Positions 9,288 to 20,190 of a stretch of 64,000 nt of DNA are shown here, one piece after another; position 1 is the stretch's first letter, and each line of letters starts with the position of its first letter. Location of the stretch: assembly GCF_051433195.1 (NCBI RefSeq), contig NZ_JBHMFT010000025.1, positions 1 to 64,000 of the forward strand, read 5' to 3'. The position numbers were made by a program, and so were the translations under genes. The notes beneath the pieces were generated by a model. That model saw nothing but the letters and a program-made list of their open reading frames with translations. It was not told where the DNA came from and ran no database searches. The stretch is from Falsiroseomonas sp051433195 (GTDB lineage: Bacteria > Pseudomonadota > Alphaproteobacteria > Acetobacterales > Acetobacteraceae).

Positions 9288-10517
9288 ATGACCGCCACCC
9301 TCTTCGCCAACGCCCGCCTGCTCGACGGCACCACCGATGCCGAGGGCCATGTGCTGGTCGAGGACGGCCGGATCCGGGAGGTCTCCGACAAGCCGCTGAA
9401 CTTGGCTGCCGCCCGCACCGTCGACCTGCGCGGCCGCACCCTGATGCCCGGCCTGATCGACGCGCATGTCCACGTCATCGCCTCCGAGGTGAACCTCGCC
9501 CGCCACGCCCTGCTGCCGGATGCCCTGGTCGCCTTCCGCGCGGCCAGGATCATGCACGGCATGCTGATGCGCGGCTTCACCACGCTGCGCGACCTCGGCG
9601 GCGCCACCAACGGCCTGCGCCTCGCCCGCGACGAGGGCCATTTCGACGCGCCCCGCATGATCATCTGCGGCAAGGCGATCTCCGCCACCGGCGGCCACAG
9701 CGACGGCCGCGGCCGGCACGACAGCCGCGACATGGCCTATCTGGAGGCCCGACTCGGCTGCCTCGGCCGCCTCGCCGATGGCGTCGATGCCGTGCGCCGC
9801 GCCTGCCGGGAGGAGATCAAGGCCGGCGCGGACTACATAAAGATCATGGCCAACGGCGGCGTCGCCTCCCCCACCGATCCCATCGCCTTCCTCGGCTACT
9901 CCAAGGACGAGATGCGCGCCGCGGTCGAGGAAGCCGCCATGGCGCAGACCTATGTCGCCGCCCACCTCTACACGGACGAGGCGATCGCCCGCGCCGTGGA
10001 ATGCGGCGTGCACAGCCTGGAGCACTGCAACCTGATCACGGAGGCCACCGCCCGCACCGCCGCCAAGGCCGGCGCCATCGCCTGCCCGACACTCGTGACC
10101 TACGAGGCGCTGAAGTCGGAGGGCGCCTCGCTCGGCCTCGATGCCGTCAGCGTCGGCAAGATCGACACGGTGCGGCTGGCCGGCCTCGAAAGCCTTGAGA
10201 GGATGCACCGCGCCGGCCTGACCATGGCCTTCGGCACCGATCTGCTCGGCGAGATGCACCGCCACCAGTCGGACGAGTTCACCATCCGTGGCCGCGTCCT
10301 GCCCGCCATCGAGGTGATCCGCAGCACCACGATCCACGCCGCGAAGCTGCTGCGCATGGAGGGCCAAATCGGCACCCTCGCCACCGGCGCCTTCGCCGAT
10401 TTGATCGTGGTCGATGGCGACCCGCTGAAGGATCTTTCCCTCCTGACCGGCCAGGGGCGTCACATGCCCGCCATCATGCTCGACGGCCGCTTCGTGAAGG
10501 ACCAGCTTGCCGCATGA
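9288..10517 (+). CDS. Metal-dependent amidohydrolase family protein
   Basis: Cytoplasmic hydrolase (409 residues) of the imidazolonepropionase / Xaa-Pro dipeptidase-like amidohydrolases. Metal-binding and catalytic blocks can be read: DAHVHVIASE (HxH) near residue 60, KIMANGGVASP with a candidate bridging lysine, AAHLYTDEAI and HSLEHCNLI histidines, and the catalytic aspartate in FGTDLLGEM. The N- and C-terminal strands form the usual small beta domain, ending in DLIVVDGDPLKD. The next gene overlaps its stop by four bases (ATGA), so it heads a coupled three-gene unit with two deacetylase-fold proteins. Together they look suited to opening an amide or cyclic-amide substrate; the compound is unknown. 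Confidence 0.87.
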   Translation: MTATLFANARLLDGTTDAEGHVLVEDGRIREVSDKPLNLAAARTVDLRGRTLMPGLIDAHVHVIASEVNLARHALLPDALVAFRAARIMHGMLMRGFTTLRDLGGATNGLRLARDEGHFDAPRMIICGKAISATGGHSDGRGRHDSRDMAYLEARLGCLGRLADGVDAVRRACREEIKAGADYIKIMANGGVASPTDPIAFLGYSKDEMRAAVEEAAMAQTYVAAHLYTDEAIARAVECGVHSLEHCNLITEATARTAAKAGAIACPTLVTYEALKSEGASLGLDAVSVGKIDTVRLAGLESLERMHRAGLTMAFGTDLLGEMHRHQSDEFTIRGRVLPAIEVIRSTTIHAAKLLRMEGQIGTLATGAFADLIVVDGDPLKDLSLLTGQGRHMPAIMLDGRFVKDQLAA

Positions 10518-11473
10518 TCGCGCCGGAGGACCGCATCCCGCACGCCCCGCTGCCGTTCCGCCCCAGGCTCACCTGGCCGAACGACGCGCGGCTGGCGGTC
10601 TGGGTCTGTCCGAACATCGAGCATTACGAGTTCCTGCCCGCCCAGCAGGGCAGCCCGCGCGACCCCTGGCCCCGCACGCCGCATCCGGACGTGCTGTCCT
10701 ATTCCCTGAAGGACTACGGCAACCGCGCCGGTGTCTGGCGGATGATGCAGGTGCTGGACCTGCACGGCATCCGCGGCAGCGTCTCCTTCAGCATGGCGGT
10801 CGGGGAGATGTTCCCCGAGATCCTCGACGCCATGCTGACCCGCGACTGGGACGTGTTCAGCCACGGGCTGTTCAACACCCGCTACCACTGGAACCTGCCC
10901 GAGGACGCCGAGCGCGCCGAGATCGAGGCCAGCGTCGAAGCCTGGCGCCGCATGACGGGGAAGCAGTTGCGCGGCTGGTTCTCCCCCGCCGCCTCCAACA
11001 CCCTGCTGACGCCCGACCTCGTCGTGGAAGCCGGCATCTCCTACCTCTGCGACTTCTATCACGACGACCAGCCGACCCCGATCCGCACCCGCACCGGCCG
11101 CCTGATCTCGCTGCCCTACACCATGGATCTGAACGACGCGGTGATGATCGGCGCCGGCGCCGCGGAGGGCGAGGATTTCCTGCGCGCCGGACTCGACATG
11201 TTCGAGACGCTCTACGCCGAAGGTGCGACGCAGCCGCGCGTCATGTGCATCGCCCTGCACCCCTACATCATGGGCCGCCCCCACCGCATCCGCTTCCTCG
11301 ACCAGCTCCTGGCCCACATCCGCCGCCACGACGGCATCTGGTTCGCCACCGGCGCCGAAATGGCCGACTGGTATTTCGCGCATCACTACGAAAAAGCCCT
11401 CTCCCCCCGCTCGGGGGGAGAGGGTTGGGTGAGGGGGGCTGCGGGGCTCGAACAGGGCTCATCTCCCCGATGA
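10514..11473 (+). CDS. Polysaccharide deacetylase-fold hydrolase (PuuE-like)
   Basis: NodB-fold protein of 319 residues, closer in style to allantoinase-like PuuE proteins than to true polysaccharide deacetylases. Visible blocks: LAVWVCPNIEHYE at the start, SYSLKDYGNRAGVWRMM, the metal region FSHGLFNTRYHWNL, and LHPYIMGRPHRIRFLDQLL near the C-terminus. No signal peptide, so a cytoplasmic small-molecule substrate is likely. Start overlaps the amidohydrolase stop (ATGA). Oddity: the last 24 or so residues (from EKALSPRSGGEGWVRG) are translated from a copy of the GC-rich hairpin repeat, which means the ancestral stop was lost or replaced by repeat insertion. Confidence 0.83.
   Translation: MIAPEDRIPHAPLPFRPRLTWPNDARLAVWVCPNIEHYEFLPAQQGSPRDPWPRTPHPDVLSYSLKDYGNRAGVWRMMQVLDLHGIRGSVSFSMAVGEMFPEILDAMLTRDWDVFSHGLFNTRYHWNLPEDAERAEIEASVEAWRRMTGKQLRGWFSPAASNTLLTPDLVVEAGISYLCDFYHDDQPTPIRTRTGRLISLPYTMDLNDAVMIGAGAAEGEDFLRAGLDMFETLYAEGATQPRVMCIALHPYIMGRPHRIRFLDQLLAHIRRHDGIWFATGAEMADWYFAHHYEKALSPRSGGEGWVRGAAGLEQGSSPR
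11396..11439. repeat. GC-rich hairpin repeat A3, inside a coding region
   Basis: GCCCTCTCCCCCC/GGGGGGAGAGGG stem followed by TTGGGTGAGGGGGGC. Unlike most copies it lies inside an open frame: it encodes the C-terminal tail of the upstream deacetylase-fold protein. Its sequence is close to copies A4, A7 and A9. Confidence 0.85.
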
Positions 11474-12354
11474 CCCACCCCGGCCCCGACCACGCCCTGC
11501 ACCCCTTCAGCTCGCAGCCATCCCGCCCCGATTTCCGCTGGCCCGGTGGCACAAAGCTCGCCGTCTACCTGCTGCTGCATCTCGAGCACACCGAGATCAC
11601 GCCCCCCGCCGACAGCCACCGCGACCCCCGCTTCCGCGGCGCCTTCTTCAGCGGCTCCCCGGACTGGACCGGATACACCCAGCGCGACTACGGCAACCGC
11701 ATCGGCGCCTGGCGCATCCTGAACCTGCTCGATGCCCTGCACCTGCCGGCCTCCGTCGCCGTCAACCTGATGGCCGCGGAACGCCACCCCGAACTCATCG
11801 CCGCCTGCCGCGAGCGCGGCTACGAACCCGTCGCGCACGGCATATCTGCCAGCCGCATGACCACCTCCCGCCTCACCGAGACCGAGGAAGCCGCCGGCAT
11901 CGCCTCGGTGCGGGACGCGCTCGCGAAAATCTGGCCCGGCGCCACTGGTTGGCTCGGCCAGGACCACGGCGCCACCGCCGCCACCACGCGCCTGCTGGCC
12001 GAGGCCGGCTTCACCTACGGCCTGGACTGGGCGAATGACGACGAGCCCTACCTGCACGCCTCCGGCCTGCTCGCCCTGCCGCCGCCCGCCGAATGGGACG
12101 ATGTCCAGACCCTGCACCTGCGGCGCGTCCCGGTGACGCGCTGGCCGGCCCTGGTGGCGGAGGCGCTGGACCGCCTGCTGGCCGAACCCCGCGGCGGCCG
12201 CGTGCTCGGGCTTGGCATCCACCCCTGGCTGTTCGGCGCCCCCCACCGCATCCGCTACCTGGCCGAGTCGCTCTCCGACCTCGCGCGCCGGACGGACCTG
12301 CACCTCGCGACGGCGGGACAACTGGCGGCAGAGGCCCGCGCCGCCCTCAGATGA
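11470..12354 (+). CDS. Second polysaccharide deacetylase-fold hydrolase
   Basis: NodB-fold protein of 294 residues, homologous in layout to the preceding gene: KLAVYLLLHLEHTE near the start, YTQRDYGNRIGAWRILNLLD, the metal region PVAHGISASRMTT, WLGQDHGATAATTRLLAEAGF, and LGIHPWLFGAPHRIRYLAESL at the end. The ATG at 11470 overlaps the previous stop (ATGA), so translation is coupled. Two diverged paralogues in tandem suggest a heteromeric enzyme or two successive hydrolytic steps; this is inference. No export signal. The 3' end overlaps the convergent gene's stop by eight bases. Confidence 0.83.
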   Translation: MTHPGPDHALHPFSSQPSRPDFRWPGGTKLAVYLLLHLEHTEITPPADSHRDPRFRGAFFSGSPDWTGYTQRDYGNRIGAWRILNLLDALHLPASVAVNLMAAERHPELIAACRERGYEPVAHGISASRMTTSRLTETEEAAGIASVRDALAKIWPGATGWLGQDHGATAATTRLLAEAGFTYGLDWANDDEPYLHASGLLALPPPAEWDDVQTLHLRRVPVTRWPALVAEALDRLLAEPRGGRVLGLGIHPWLFGAPHRIRYLAESLSDLARRTDLHLATAGQLAAEARAALR

Positions 12355-12631
12355 ACTGCCCGCGCAGGAATCCCAGCGCGGGCAGGGGGCTCCAGCCCTT
12401 CGGCAGATCGGCGCGGCGGACCGGCGCCACGCTGTAATGCGGCACCGGCTGCTTCGACCGCCGCAGGAAATCCTCATAGGCCGAGACCTGCTGCGCCCGC
12501 CACGCCCGGTCCTCCAGCGCCGCCATCCGGCTGCGGTAGACATTGGCGACGCGCGACTTCCGCCCGGCGGTGGCGATCACCGCCCAGAGCGTGTCCTCCT
12601 CTCGGGCGCCGGGGCTCACGGCGCCGATCAT
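12347..12631 (-). CDS. Hypothetical protein, 94 residues
   Basis: I do not recognise this protein. It is basic and hydrophilic, with a central stretch (KSRVANVYRSRMAALEDRAW) that looks helical and an RxxADLPKGWSPLPALG segment near the end. No signal peptide or membrane helix. The frame continues further upstream, but the ATG at 12631 removes a low-quality N-terminus; no strong ribosome site is seen, so the start is uncertain. It is convergent with the deacetylase gene, overlapping by eight bases. Coding reality is likely but not certain. Confidence 0.5.
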   Translation of the reverse strand: MIGAVSPGAREEDTLWAVIATAGRKSRVANVYRSRMAALEDRAWRAQQVSAYEDFLRRSKQPVPHYSVAPVRRADLPKGWSPLPALGFLRGQFI

Positions 12632-12753
12632 GGCGGCTGGGTTCACCGCCTCAGGCTCGCAAACCCGCCGGCCCCCGGTCAAGCACCACGCTTGTCTCTT
12701 TCCCGGGCCGTCGCGCCATGGGATCAAACCGCAAGCCAAGGAGACGCGCGCGC

Positions 12754-13377
12754 ATGATCGACCTCTACACCTGGAACACGCCGAACGGCCGCAAGATCTC
12801 GGTCGCCCTGGAGGAAATGGGGCTGCCCTACGCCGTCCACACGGTGAACATCTCCAAGAACGAGCAGTTCGAGCCCGCGTTCCTGAAAATCTCCCCGAAC
12901 AACCGCATCCCCGCGATCATCGACCCGGACGGCCCCGGCGGCACCCCGATCAGCGTCTTCGAATCCGGCGCGATCCTGCTGTACCTCGCCGAGAAAACCG
13001 GGAAATTCATGCCGAAGGACCCGCGCGGCAAGGTCGAGGTCACCGAATGGCTGATGTGGCAGATGGGCGGCTTCGGCCCGATGCCCGGCCAGGTCCACCA
13101 CTTCCTGATGCAGCCCGAGGGCCCGGCCCGCGACTACGGCTTCAACCGCTACCACACGGAGACCAAGCGCCTGTACGGCGTGCTGGACCGCCGCCTCGCC
13201 GGCCGCGATTTCGTGGCGGGCGAACTCAGCATCGCGGACTTCGCCATCCTCGGCTGGGCCTGGCGGCATGAGCGCCACATGGTCCCCTTCGACGACCTGC
13301 CCAACGTCGCCGCCTGGTACGACCGCCTGATGTCCCGCCCCGCCACCCAGCGCGGCTTCGAAATCCCCTTGTCGTAA
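12754..13377 (+). CDS. Glutathione S-transferase family protein
   Basis: Cytoplasmic GST of 207 residues, of the bacterial YfcG/Ure2p-like group. The thioredoxin-fold N-domain has YTWNTPNGRKISVALEEMGLPY, where the T/N after the first strand replaces a catalytic Cys, and the glutathione-binding FESGAILLYLAEKTGKFMP (the ESGAI Ser-containing motif). The helical C-domain carries FVAGELSIADFAILGW, the N-capping box. The ATG at 12754 has AAGGAG about ten bases upstream. Proteins of this group act as disulfide reductases or detoxify peroxides and electrophiles. It stands alone on its strand between two convergent gene pairs. Confidence 0.9.
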   Translation: MIDLYTWNTPNGRKISVALEEMGLPYAVHTVNISKNEQFEPAFLKISPNNRIPAIIDPDGPGGTPISVFESGAILLYLAEKTGKFMPKDPRGKVEVTEWLMWQMGGFGPMPGQVHHFLMQPEGPARDYGFNRYHTETKRLYGVLDRRLAGRDFVAGELSIADFAILGWAWRHERHMVPFDDLPNVAAWYDRLMSRPATQRGFEIPLS

Positions 13378-13382
13378 CAAAA

Positions 13383-13426
13383 GCCCTCTCCCCCCGCTTG
13401 GGGGGAGAGGGTTGGGTGAGGGGGGC
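13383..13426. repeat. GC-rich hairpin repeat A4
   Basis: GCCCTCTCCCCCC/GGGGGGAGAGGG stem then TTGGGTGAGGGGGG. It begins six bases after the GST stop and ends four bases before the stop of the convergent hydrolase gene, filling the whole intergenic gap. This fits a two-way transcription stop. Confidence 0.85.
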
Positions 13427-13430
13427 CTCC

Positions 13431-15383
13431 CTACCGTCGCAACCTTGCCAGGCTGTCGCCGGAAGCCGCCGCCGCAATCCCCTCCAAATCCGCCGGCAGC
13501 AGCAGCCTCTCCGCCGCCAGCCGCTCCGCCGCCGCCTTCACCGCCGCCACATAGGCCTCCGGCGTCGCATACCGCTCGGCCAGCGATGGCCGCGGGTCCC
13601 CCGCCGCCTCCCGCTCCGCCCGCGTCGCCGCGAACGGCACCACCGCGCCCGTGTTGTAGCACAGCGCCCCCTCCGCAAACCCCGCCGAGCGCGGGTTCCA
13701 CCCGGTGTAGGTCGCCCTCGGCACGTCGATCACCGGCGTCCGCAGCCCGCCCACCGCATTGCCATCCGCATCCACCCGCGGCACCAGCACCACGTATTCC
13801 CCGCGCACCACCGGCGGGATCACCTCATTGTCCACCAGTTGCGCCGGCCCCACCGTGCCGCGGTAGCCCAGCGCCGGGATTGCGGGATAGGCGCCCTCCA
13901 CCGGCACCAGCGTGCCATGCGCCCGCATCGGGAAGCGGCTGGCCGGCGGCTCCACCCCCTCCCGCACCCAGGCTTCCATCGCCACCAGCAGCGCCCGCAT
14001 CGGGGCGCCGGCCTGCAGCGGGTTCACCGGCAGGGCACAGCGGTTGATCCGGTTGGCCACCGCCGTCACCGGCGCGAAATGCGGATGCCCGGTCAGCGCA
14101 TAGGCCCGCACCTCCGGCGGCAGGTCCAGGTGGTTGCCCTGCGTATCCGTCACCAGCAGCGAGGCGCGCGCGCCCCAGAACTCATACTCGCTGTCGGTCT
14201 GCATGATGCGCGGGCAGGTGGCGCTGACGCGGCAGCGCAGCAGCAGCCCGTCGCGCCGCCCGGTCAGGTGGTCCTCCGTCACCGCATAGGTGAAGGGGAA
14301 CTGGTCGGCCGGGTAATGCCGGTCCGCATGCGGCGTCGGGTTGCGGCCAGGCTGGGCGAAGCGCGCATTGGTGTAGCTGCGCCGCGTGCCCGGGATATGC
14401 GGCAGCATCGCCTCATACACCTGGCGGCCGCGCTCATCCTCGTTGAACCCGAGATACAGGTAGTCCCGCACCATCCGCCCGGATTGCGAGATGCCGTGCA
14501 GCACCGCCCGGTCCACCACGACCCGCCCGCCCACCGCCAGCGGGTTCGCCGCGCCCCGCTCCCGCCGCAGGAAGGTCGCCACGTCCCGCACCGCCGCGAA
14601 GGCGATGCCCTGCACGGTGGGGTCCTTCGCCGTGTAGATGAATTCATACAGCGCCCCGGCATCAAGCCCCGGCGGCCGCGTGATCTCGATCCGCTGCGGG
14701 TCCAGGAAGCGGAAGGACAGCCCGGCCGGCGTCTCCCGCGCATCCCCGGCCTGGACCCGCGCGGTGATCGTCGCGCCCGCCTCGCTGGCTGCCGGATAGG
14801 TCAGCCGCACGGTCACCGGGCTGGTGGTGTTGTCGAACAGGAACTCCTCGCGCGACCGCGCCGTGACGCCCGGCACCACCGGCGCCTCCAGCCGCAGCCC
14901 GGCGCCGCGGCCCTCGCCCGGCGGGATGTCGGCCTGCCAGCCGACCCAGACCATGGTGTAGCCCTGGCGCATCAGGAAGCCGTTGCCCGGCTCCCGGTTC
15001 AGCAGCAGCGCGTTGACGGCGCCATCATTGTACAGCGCCCCCATCAGCTCCCGCCCGCGATTCGGCACCTCCACGATCATCGTGCCGTTGCCGCGCAGCG
15101 GCTCCGCCGGCCGCAGGATCACCACCTCCGTCACCGCCTCGACGCGCCCCTGCGCGTTGCGCGGCGCGCGGTCCAGGTCGACGATCACAGCGTTGCGCGG
15201 GTCCGCCGGGTCCAGCGACAGGGTCGCCCGCGCCGCGATCCGCTCGTACCGCCCGGCTTCGCCGAAGGACTGCCCGTTGAAGGCCGGCTCCGCCGCGCCG
15301 GTGATCTCGAAGCGCGAGACCTCGGCGGCCGCAGGGGCCACCCAGCCGAAAACGCCCGCCAGGGCCAAGGCGCCGATCCGCAT
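13431..15383 (-). CDS. Exported alpha/beta-hydrolase domain-containing protein
   Basis: Large secreted protein (650 residues) with a Sec-type signal peptide (MRIGALALAGVFGWVAPAAAE). It resembles the family of about 600-700 residue exported hydrolase-domain proteins seen in proteobacteria and actinobacteria. Readable blocks: MIVEVPNRGRELMGALYNDG, a candidate nucleophile region HGISQSGRMVRDYLYLGFNED (G-x-S-x-S/G type elbow), and HLDLPPEVRAYALTGHPHF. The catalytic assignment is provisional. No operon partner: it is convergent with the GST gene, with tRNA-Ser and katG reading away on the other strand. Substrate unknown. Confidence 0.75.
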   Translation of the reverse strand: MRIGALALAGVFGWVAPAAAEVSRFEITGAAEPAFNGQSFGEAGRYERIAARATLSLDPADPRNAVIVDLDRAPRNAQGRVEAVTEVVILRPAEPLRGNGTMIVEVPNRGRELMGALYNDGAVNALLLNREPGNGFLMRQGYTMVWVGWQADIPPGEGRGAGLRLEAPVVPGVTARSREEFLFDNTTSPVTVRLTYPAASEAGATITARVQAGDARETPAGLSFRFLDPQRIEITRPPGLDAGALYEFIYTAKDPTVQGIAFAAVRDVATFLRRERGAANPLAVGGRVVVDRAVLHGISQSGRMVRDYLYLGFNEDERGRQVYEAMLPHIPGTRRSYTNARFAQPGRNPTPHADRHYPADQFPFTYAVTEDHLTGRRDGLLLRCRVSATCPRIMQTDSEYEFWGARASLLVTDTQGNHLDLPPEVRAYALTGHPHFAPVTAVANRINRCALPVNPLQAGAPMRALLVAMEAWVREGVEPPASRFPMRAHGTLVPVEGAYPAIPALGYRGTVGPAQLVDNEVIPPVVRGEYVVLVPRVDADGNAVGGLRTPVIDVPRATYTGWNPRSAGFAEGALCYNTGAVVPFAATRAEREAAGDPRPSLAERYATPEAYVAAVKAAAERLAAERLLLPADLEGIAAAASGDSLARLRR

Positions 15384-15545
15384 CTGTCGTTCCCCCCGCA
15401 GCCCTTGCCGGGCCGATCATTGTCCTGCCGTGAAGCTTGTTCCCGCCACCAGCGCCACGCAAGCATCACGCCGCGCAGCCGCTTGCTCCGCCGCCCCCAG
15501 CCCGCTAGAACCCCCCGGCATACGTCGTGCAACTTCACACCCTGA

Positions 15546-15637
15546 GGAGGGGTGGCCGAGTGGCTGAAGGCGACGGTTTGCTAAACCGTTATAGGGGTAA
15601 AACCCTATCGAGGGTTCGAATCCCTTCCCCTCCTCCA
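15546..15637 (+). tRNA. tRNA-Ser (anticodon GCU)
   Basis: Complete class II tRNA. The acceptor stem is GGAGGGG with CCCCTCC; T8 and A14 are in place (15553, 15559). The anticodon stem-loop ACGGT-TTGCTAA-ACCGT places GCT at 15580-15582. A long variable arm (ATAGGGG/ACCCTAT region) is typical for serine, and the T-loop is TTCGAAT. CCA is encoded at 15635-15637. The discriminator base at 15634 is T, whereas bacterial tRNA-Ser usually has G there. Confidence 0.96.
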
Positions 15638-15874
15638 CGCCTGGTCATCCCGCACTGGTTCAAGCAGCGCCCACGCGCGCCTCGTGGGTTGCGATAGACG
15701 CCATCAATCGTCTCGTTCGATTCTTGGTCATTCCCTTTCCTGCGGATTTGGCTACCTAAGGCGTGATGGCTGAGGGATCATGCCCCAGCCGCCCCGGACC
15801 CCGGGGTCATGCCACTTCCCAGGCGCCGGCCCGCACCATCGGCCAGCGCCACGACGCCAGGAAAGGTCAACAAA

Positions 15875-18085
<2,211 letters not shown>

Positions 18086-18093
18086 CGCCTTCT

Positions 18094-18137
18094 CCCTCTC
18101 CCCCCACGGGGGGAGAGGGTCGGGGTGATGGGGGGGC
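18094..18137. repeat. GC-rich hairpin repeat A5
   Basis: CCCTCTCCCCCC/GGGGGGAGAGGG stem, then GTCGGGGTGATGGGGGGG. It starts eight bases after the katG stop. It is paired with the oppositely oriented copy A6, 76 bases away, in the convergent katG/ABC-F gap. Confidence 0.82.
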
Positions 18138-18213
18138 CTGCCAATCAGGCGGCCGAAGCGGGCAATCCGCGAAGCCTCATCCTGTTCTATCGCACATGGC
18201 GCTGGCGTCACGC

Positions 18214-18253
18214 GCCCCCTCACCCAACCCTCTCCCCCCCGGGGGGAGAGGGC
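18214..18253. repeat. GC-rich hairpin repeat A6, reverse orientation
   Basis: The reverse complement of the short subtype: GCCCCCTCACCCAACCC, then TCTCCCCCCCC/GGGGGGAGAGGGC. It lies ten bases past the stop of the minus-strand ABC-F gene, so relative to that gene it has the same orientation as A5 has to katG. A5 and A6 could pair with each other to form a long hairpin. Confidence 0.82.
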
Positions 18254-18263
18254 TCCTCGGGCA

Positions 18264-19886
18264 TCAGGCGTGCAGCCCCGGCGCCTCCTGCCCGGTCCGC
18301 GCCACATACTCCGTGTACCCGCCATCATACTGGTGCAGCCCCTCCGGCGTCAGCTCCAGCACCCGGTTCGACAGCGCCGCCAGAAAATGCCGGTCGTGCG
18401 AGACGAACAGCATCGTCCCCTCGAACTGCGACAACGCCCCGATCAGCATCTCCTTCGTCGCCATGTCCAGGTGATTGGTCGGCTCGTCCAGCACCAGAAA
18501 ATTCGGCGGGTCGAACAGCATCGTCGCCATCACCAGCCGCGCCTTCTCGCCCCCCGACAGCACCCGGCAGCGCTTCTCCACCTCATCGCCCGAAAATCCG
18601 AAGCAGCCGGCCAGCGACCGCAGCGCGCCCTGTCCCGCGCGCGGAAACGCATTTTCGAGCGACTGGAACACGCTCAATTCGCCATCCAGAAGGTCCATCG
18701 CGTGCTGCGCAAAGTAACCCAGCTTCACGCTGCCCCCGAGCGTCACGGTCCCCGCATCCGGCTCGGTCGATCCCGTCACCAGCTTCAGCAGCGTGGATTT
18801 GCCCGCGCCGTTGATGCCCATGACGCAGCAGCGCTCCCGCCGCCGCACCAGCAGGTCCAGCCCGTCATAGATCACGCGCTGGCCGTAGCGCTTGTGCACG
18901 CCCTGCAGCTTCGCCACGTCGTCACCGGACCGCGGCGCCGGCGGCAGGTCGAACATCACCGTCTGGCGCCGCTTCGGCGGCTCCACCCGGTCGATTTTCT
19001 CCAGCTTCTTCACCCGGCTCTGCACCTGCGCCGCGTGGCTGGCGCGCGCCTTGAAGCGCTCGATGAAGTTGATCTCCTTCGCCAGCATCGCCTGCTGCCG
19101 TTCGAACTGCGCCTGCTGCTGCTTGTCGGCCATCGCGCGCTGCTGTTCGTAGAATTCGTAGCCGCCGGAATAGGCGGTCAGCGTGCCGCCATCGATCTCG
19201 ATGATCTTGTTGACGATGCGCTTCATGAATTCGCGGTCGTGCGAGGTCATCAGCAGCGCGCCGTCATAGCCGGTCAGGAAGGTCTCCAGCCAGATCAGGC
19301 TTTCCAGGTCCAGGTGGTTGCTCGGTTCGTCCAGCAGCATCACGTCCGGCCGCATCAGCAGGATGCGCGCCAGCGCGACCCGCATCTTCCAGCCGCCGGA
19401 CAGCGCGCCGACATCACCGTCCATCATCTCCTGGCTGAAACTGAGCCCGGCCAGCACTTCCCGCGCCCGCCCGTCCAGCGCGTAGCCGTCGAGTTCCTCG
19501 AACCGCGCCTGCACCTCGCCGAAGCGCTCGATGATGCGATCGAGGTCATGCGCCTGGTCCGGGTCCGCCATCGCCGCTTCCAACGCGGACAGCTCCGCCG
19601 CCACGGTGCTGACGGCGCCGGCGCCGTCCATCACCTCGGCGACGGCGCTGCGGCCCGACATCTCGCCGACATCCTGGCTGAAGAAGCCGATGCTGACGCC
19701 GCGGTCGACCAGCACGATCCCCTCATCCGGCGGCTCCTGCCCCGTGATCATGCGGAACAGCGTCGTCTTGCCCGCCCCGTTCGGCCCCACCAGCCCGATC
19801 TTCTCGCCGCGCTGGAGCGCCGCGGAGGCCTCCACGAAGACAAGCTGCTGGCCGTTCTGCTTGCTGATGTTGTCGAGTCTGATCAT
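18264..19886 (-). CDS. ABC-F family ATPase
   Basis: Soluble twin-ATPase protein (540 residues) with no membrane domain. In this family such proteins act on the ribosome (EttA, Uup, YbiT, YheS types). The first ABC has Walker A GPNGAGKTTLFRM, signature LSGGWKMRVALARI and Walker B VMLLDEPSNHLDLESL. The second has GINGAGKSTLLKL, LSGGEKARLVMA and FLVLDEPTNHLDM. Between them (about residues 235-320) is a basic linker (QQRAMADKQQQAQFERQQ then KARASHAAQVQSRVKKLEKI) that matches the P-site tRNA interaction motif region. It most resembles the YbiT/YheS subgroups, but the subgroup is not certain. It is convergent with katG. Confidence 0.93.
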   Translation of the reverse strand: MIRLDNISKQNGQQLVFVEASAALQRGEKIGLVGPNGAGKTTLFRMITGQEPPDEGIVLVDRGVSIGFFSQDVGEMSGRSAVAEVMDGAGAVSTVAAELSALEAAMADPDQAHDLDRIIERFGEVQARFEELDGYALDGRAREVLAGLSFSQEMMDGDVGALSGGWKMRVALARILLMRPDVMLLDEPSNHLDLESLIWLETFLTGYDGALLMTSHDREFMKRIVNKIIEIDGGTLTAYSGGYEFYEQQRAMADKQQQAQFERQQAMLAKEINFIERFKARASHAAQVQSRVKKLEKIDRVEPPKRRQTVMFDLPPAPRSGDDVAKLQGVHKRYGQRVIYDGLDLLVRRRERCCVMGINGAGKSTLLKLVTGSTEPDAGTVTLGGSVKLGYFAQHAMDLLDGELSVFQSLENAFPRAGQGALRSLAGCFGFSGDEVEKRCRVLSGGEKARLVMATMLFDPPNFLVLDEPTNHLDMATKEMLIGALSQFEGTMLFVSHDRHFLAALSNRVLELTPEGLHQYDGGYTEYVARTGQEAPGLHA

Positions 19887-20015
19887 GAGGAACCCAGGTC
19901 TGCATGCGGTTTGGCCGGCTTATGGCATGCGCCGCCGCGCCTGTCCGTGCGCGAACCCGCGGCGCTGCCTTGCGTTGTGATGCTTCCGATTCCGAACGAT
20001 CGAAAGGACAGCCCG

Positions 20016-20189
20016 ATGTCATCCCCCGCCACCCAGGAACCCGGCCCCCCGAAGCCGGACCGCAAACCGGACCCCGGCCCCGCGCCGGTCGGCCCCGCCG
20101 TCCACCCCACGCCGCAGCAGCCCGCCGAGACGCCGAAGGACCCCGGCAAGGCACCCCCCGGCCCGGCGGTCGAGCACGGCAGCCGCTAG
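20016..20189 (+). CDS. Small proline-rich hypothetical protein
   Basis: A 57-residue protein made largely of Pro, Lys, Asp and Gly (PGPPKPDRKPDPGPAPVGP then PQQPAETPKDPGK), so probably disordered. No membrane helix, signal or known domain. A GAAAGGA ribosome site lies seven bases before the ATG. It is divergent from the ABC-F gene (129-base gap) and is followed directly by hairpin repeat B1. I cannot assign a role; low complexity leaves some doubt about coding. Confidence 0.5.
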   Translation: MSSPATQEPGPPKPDRKPDPGPAPVGPAVHPTPQQPAETPKDPGKAPPGPAVEHGSR

Positions 20190-20190
20190 A

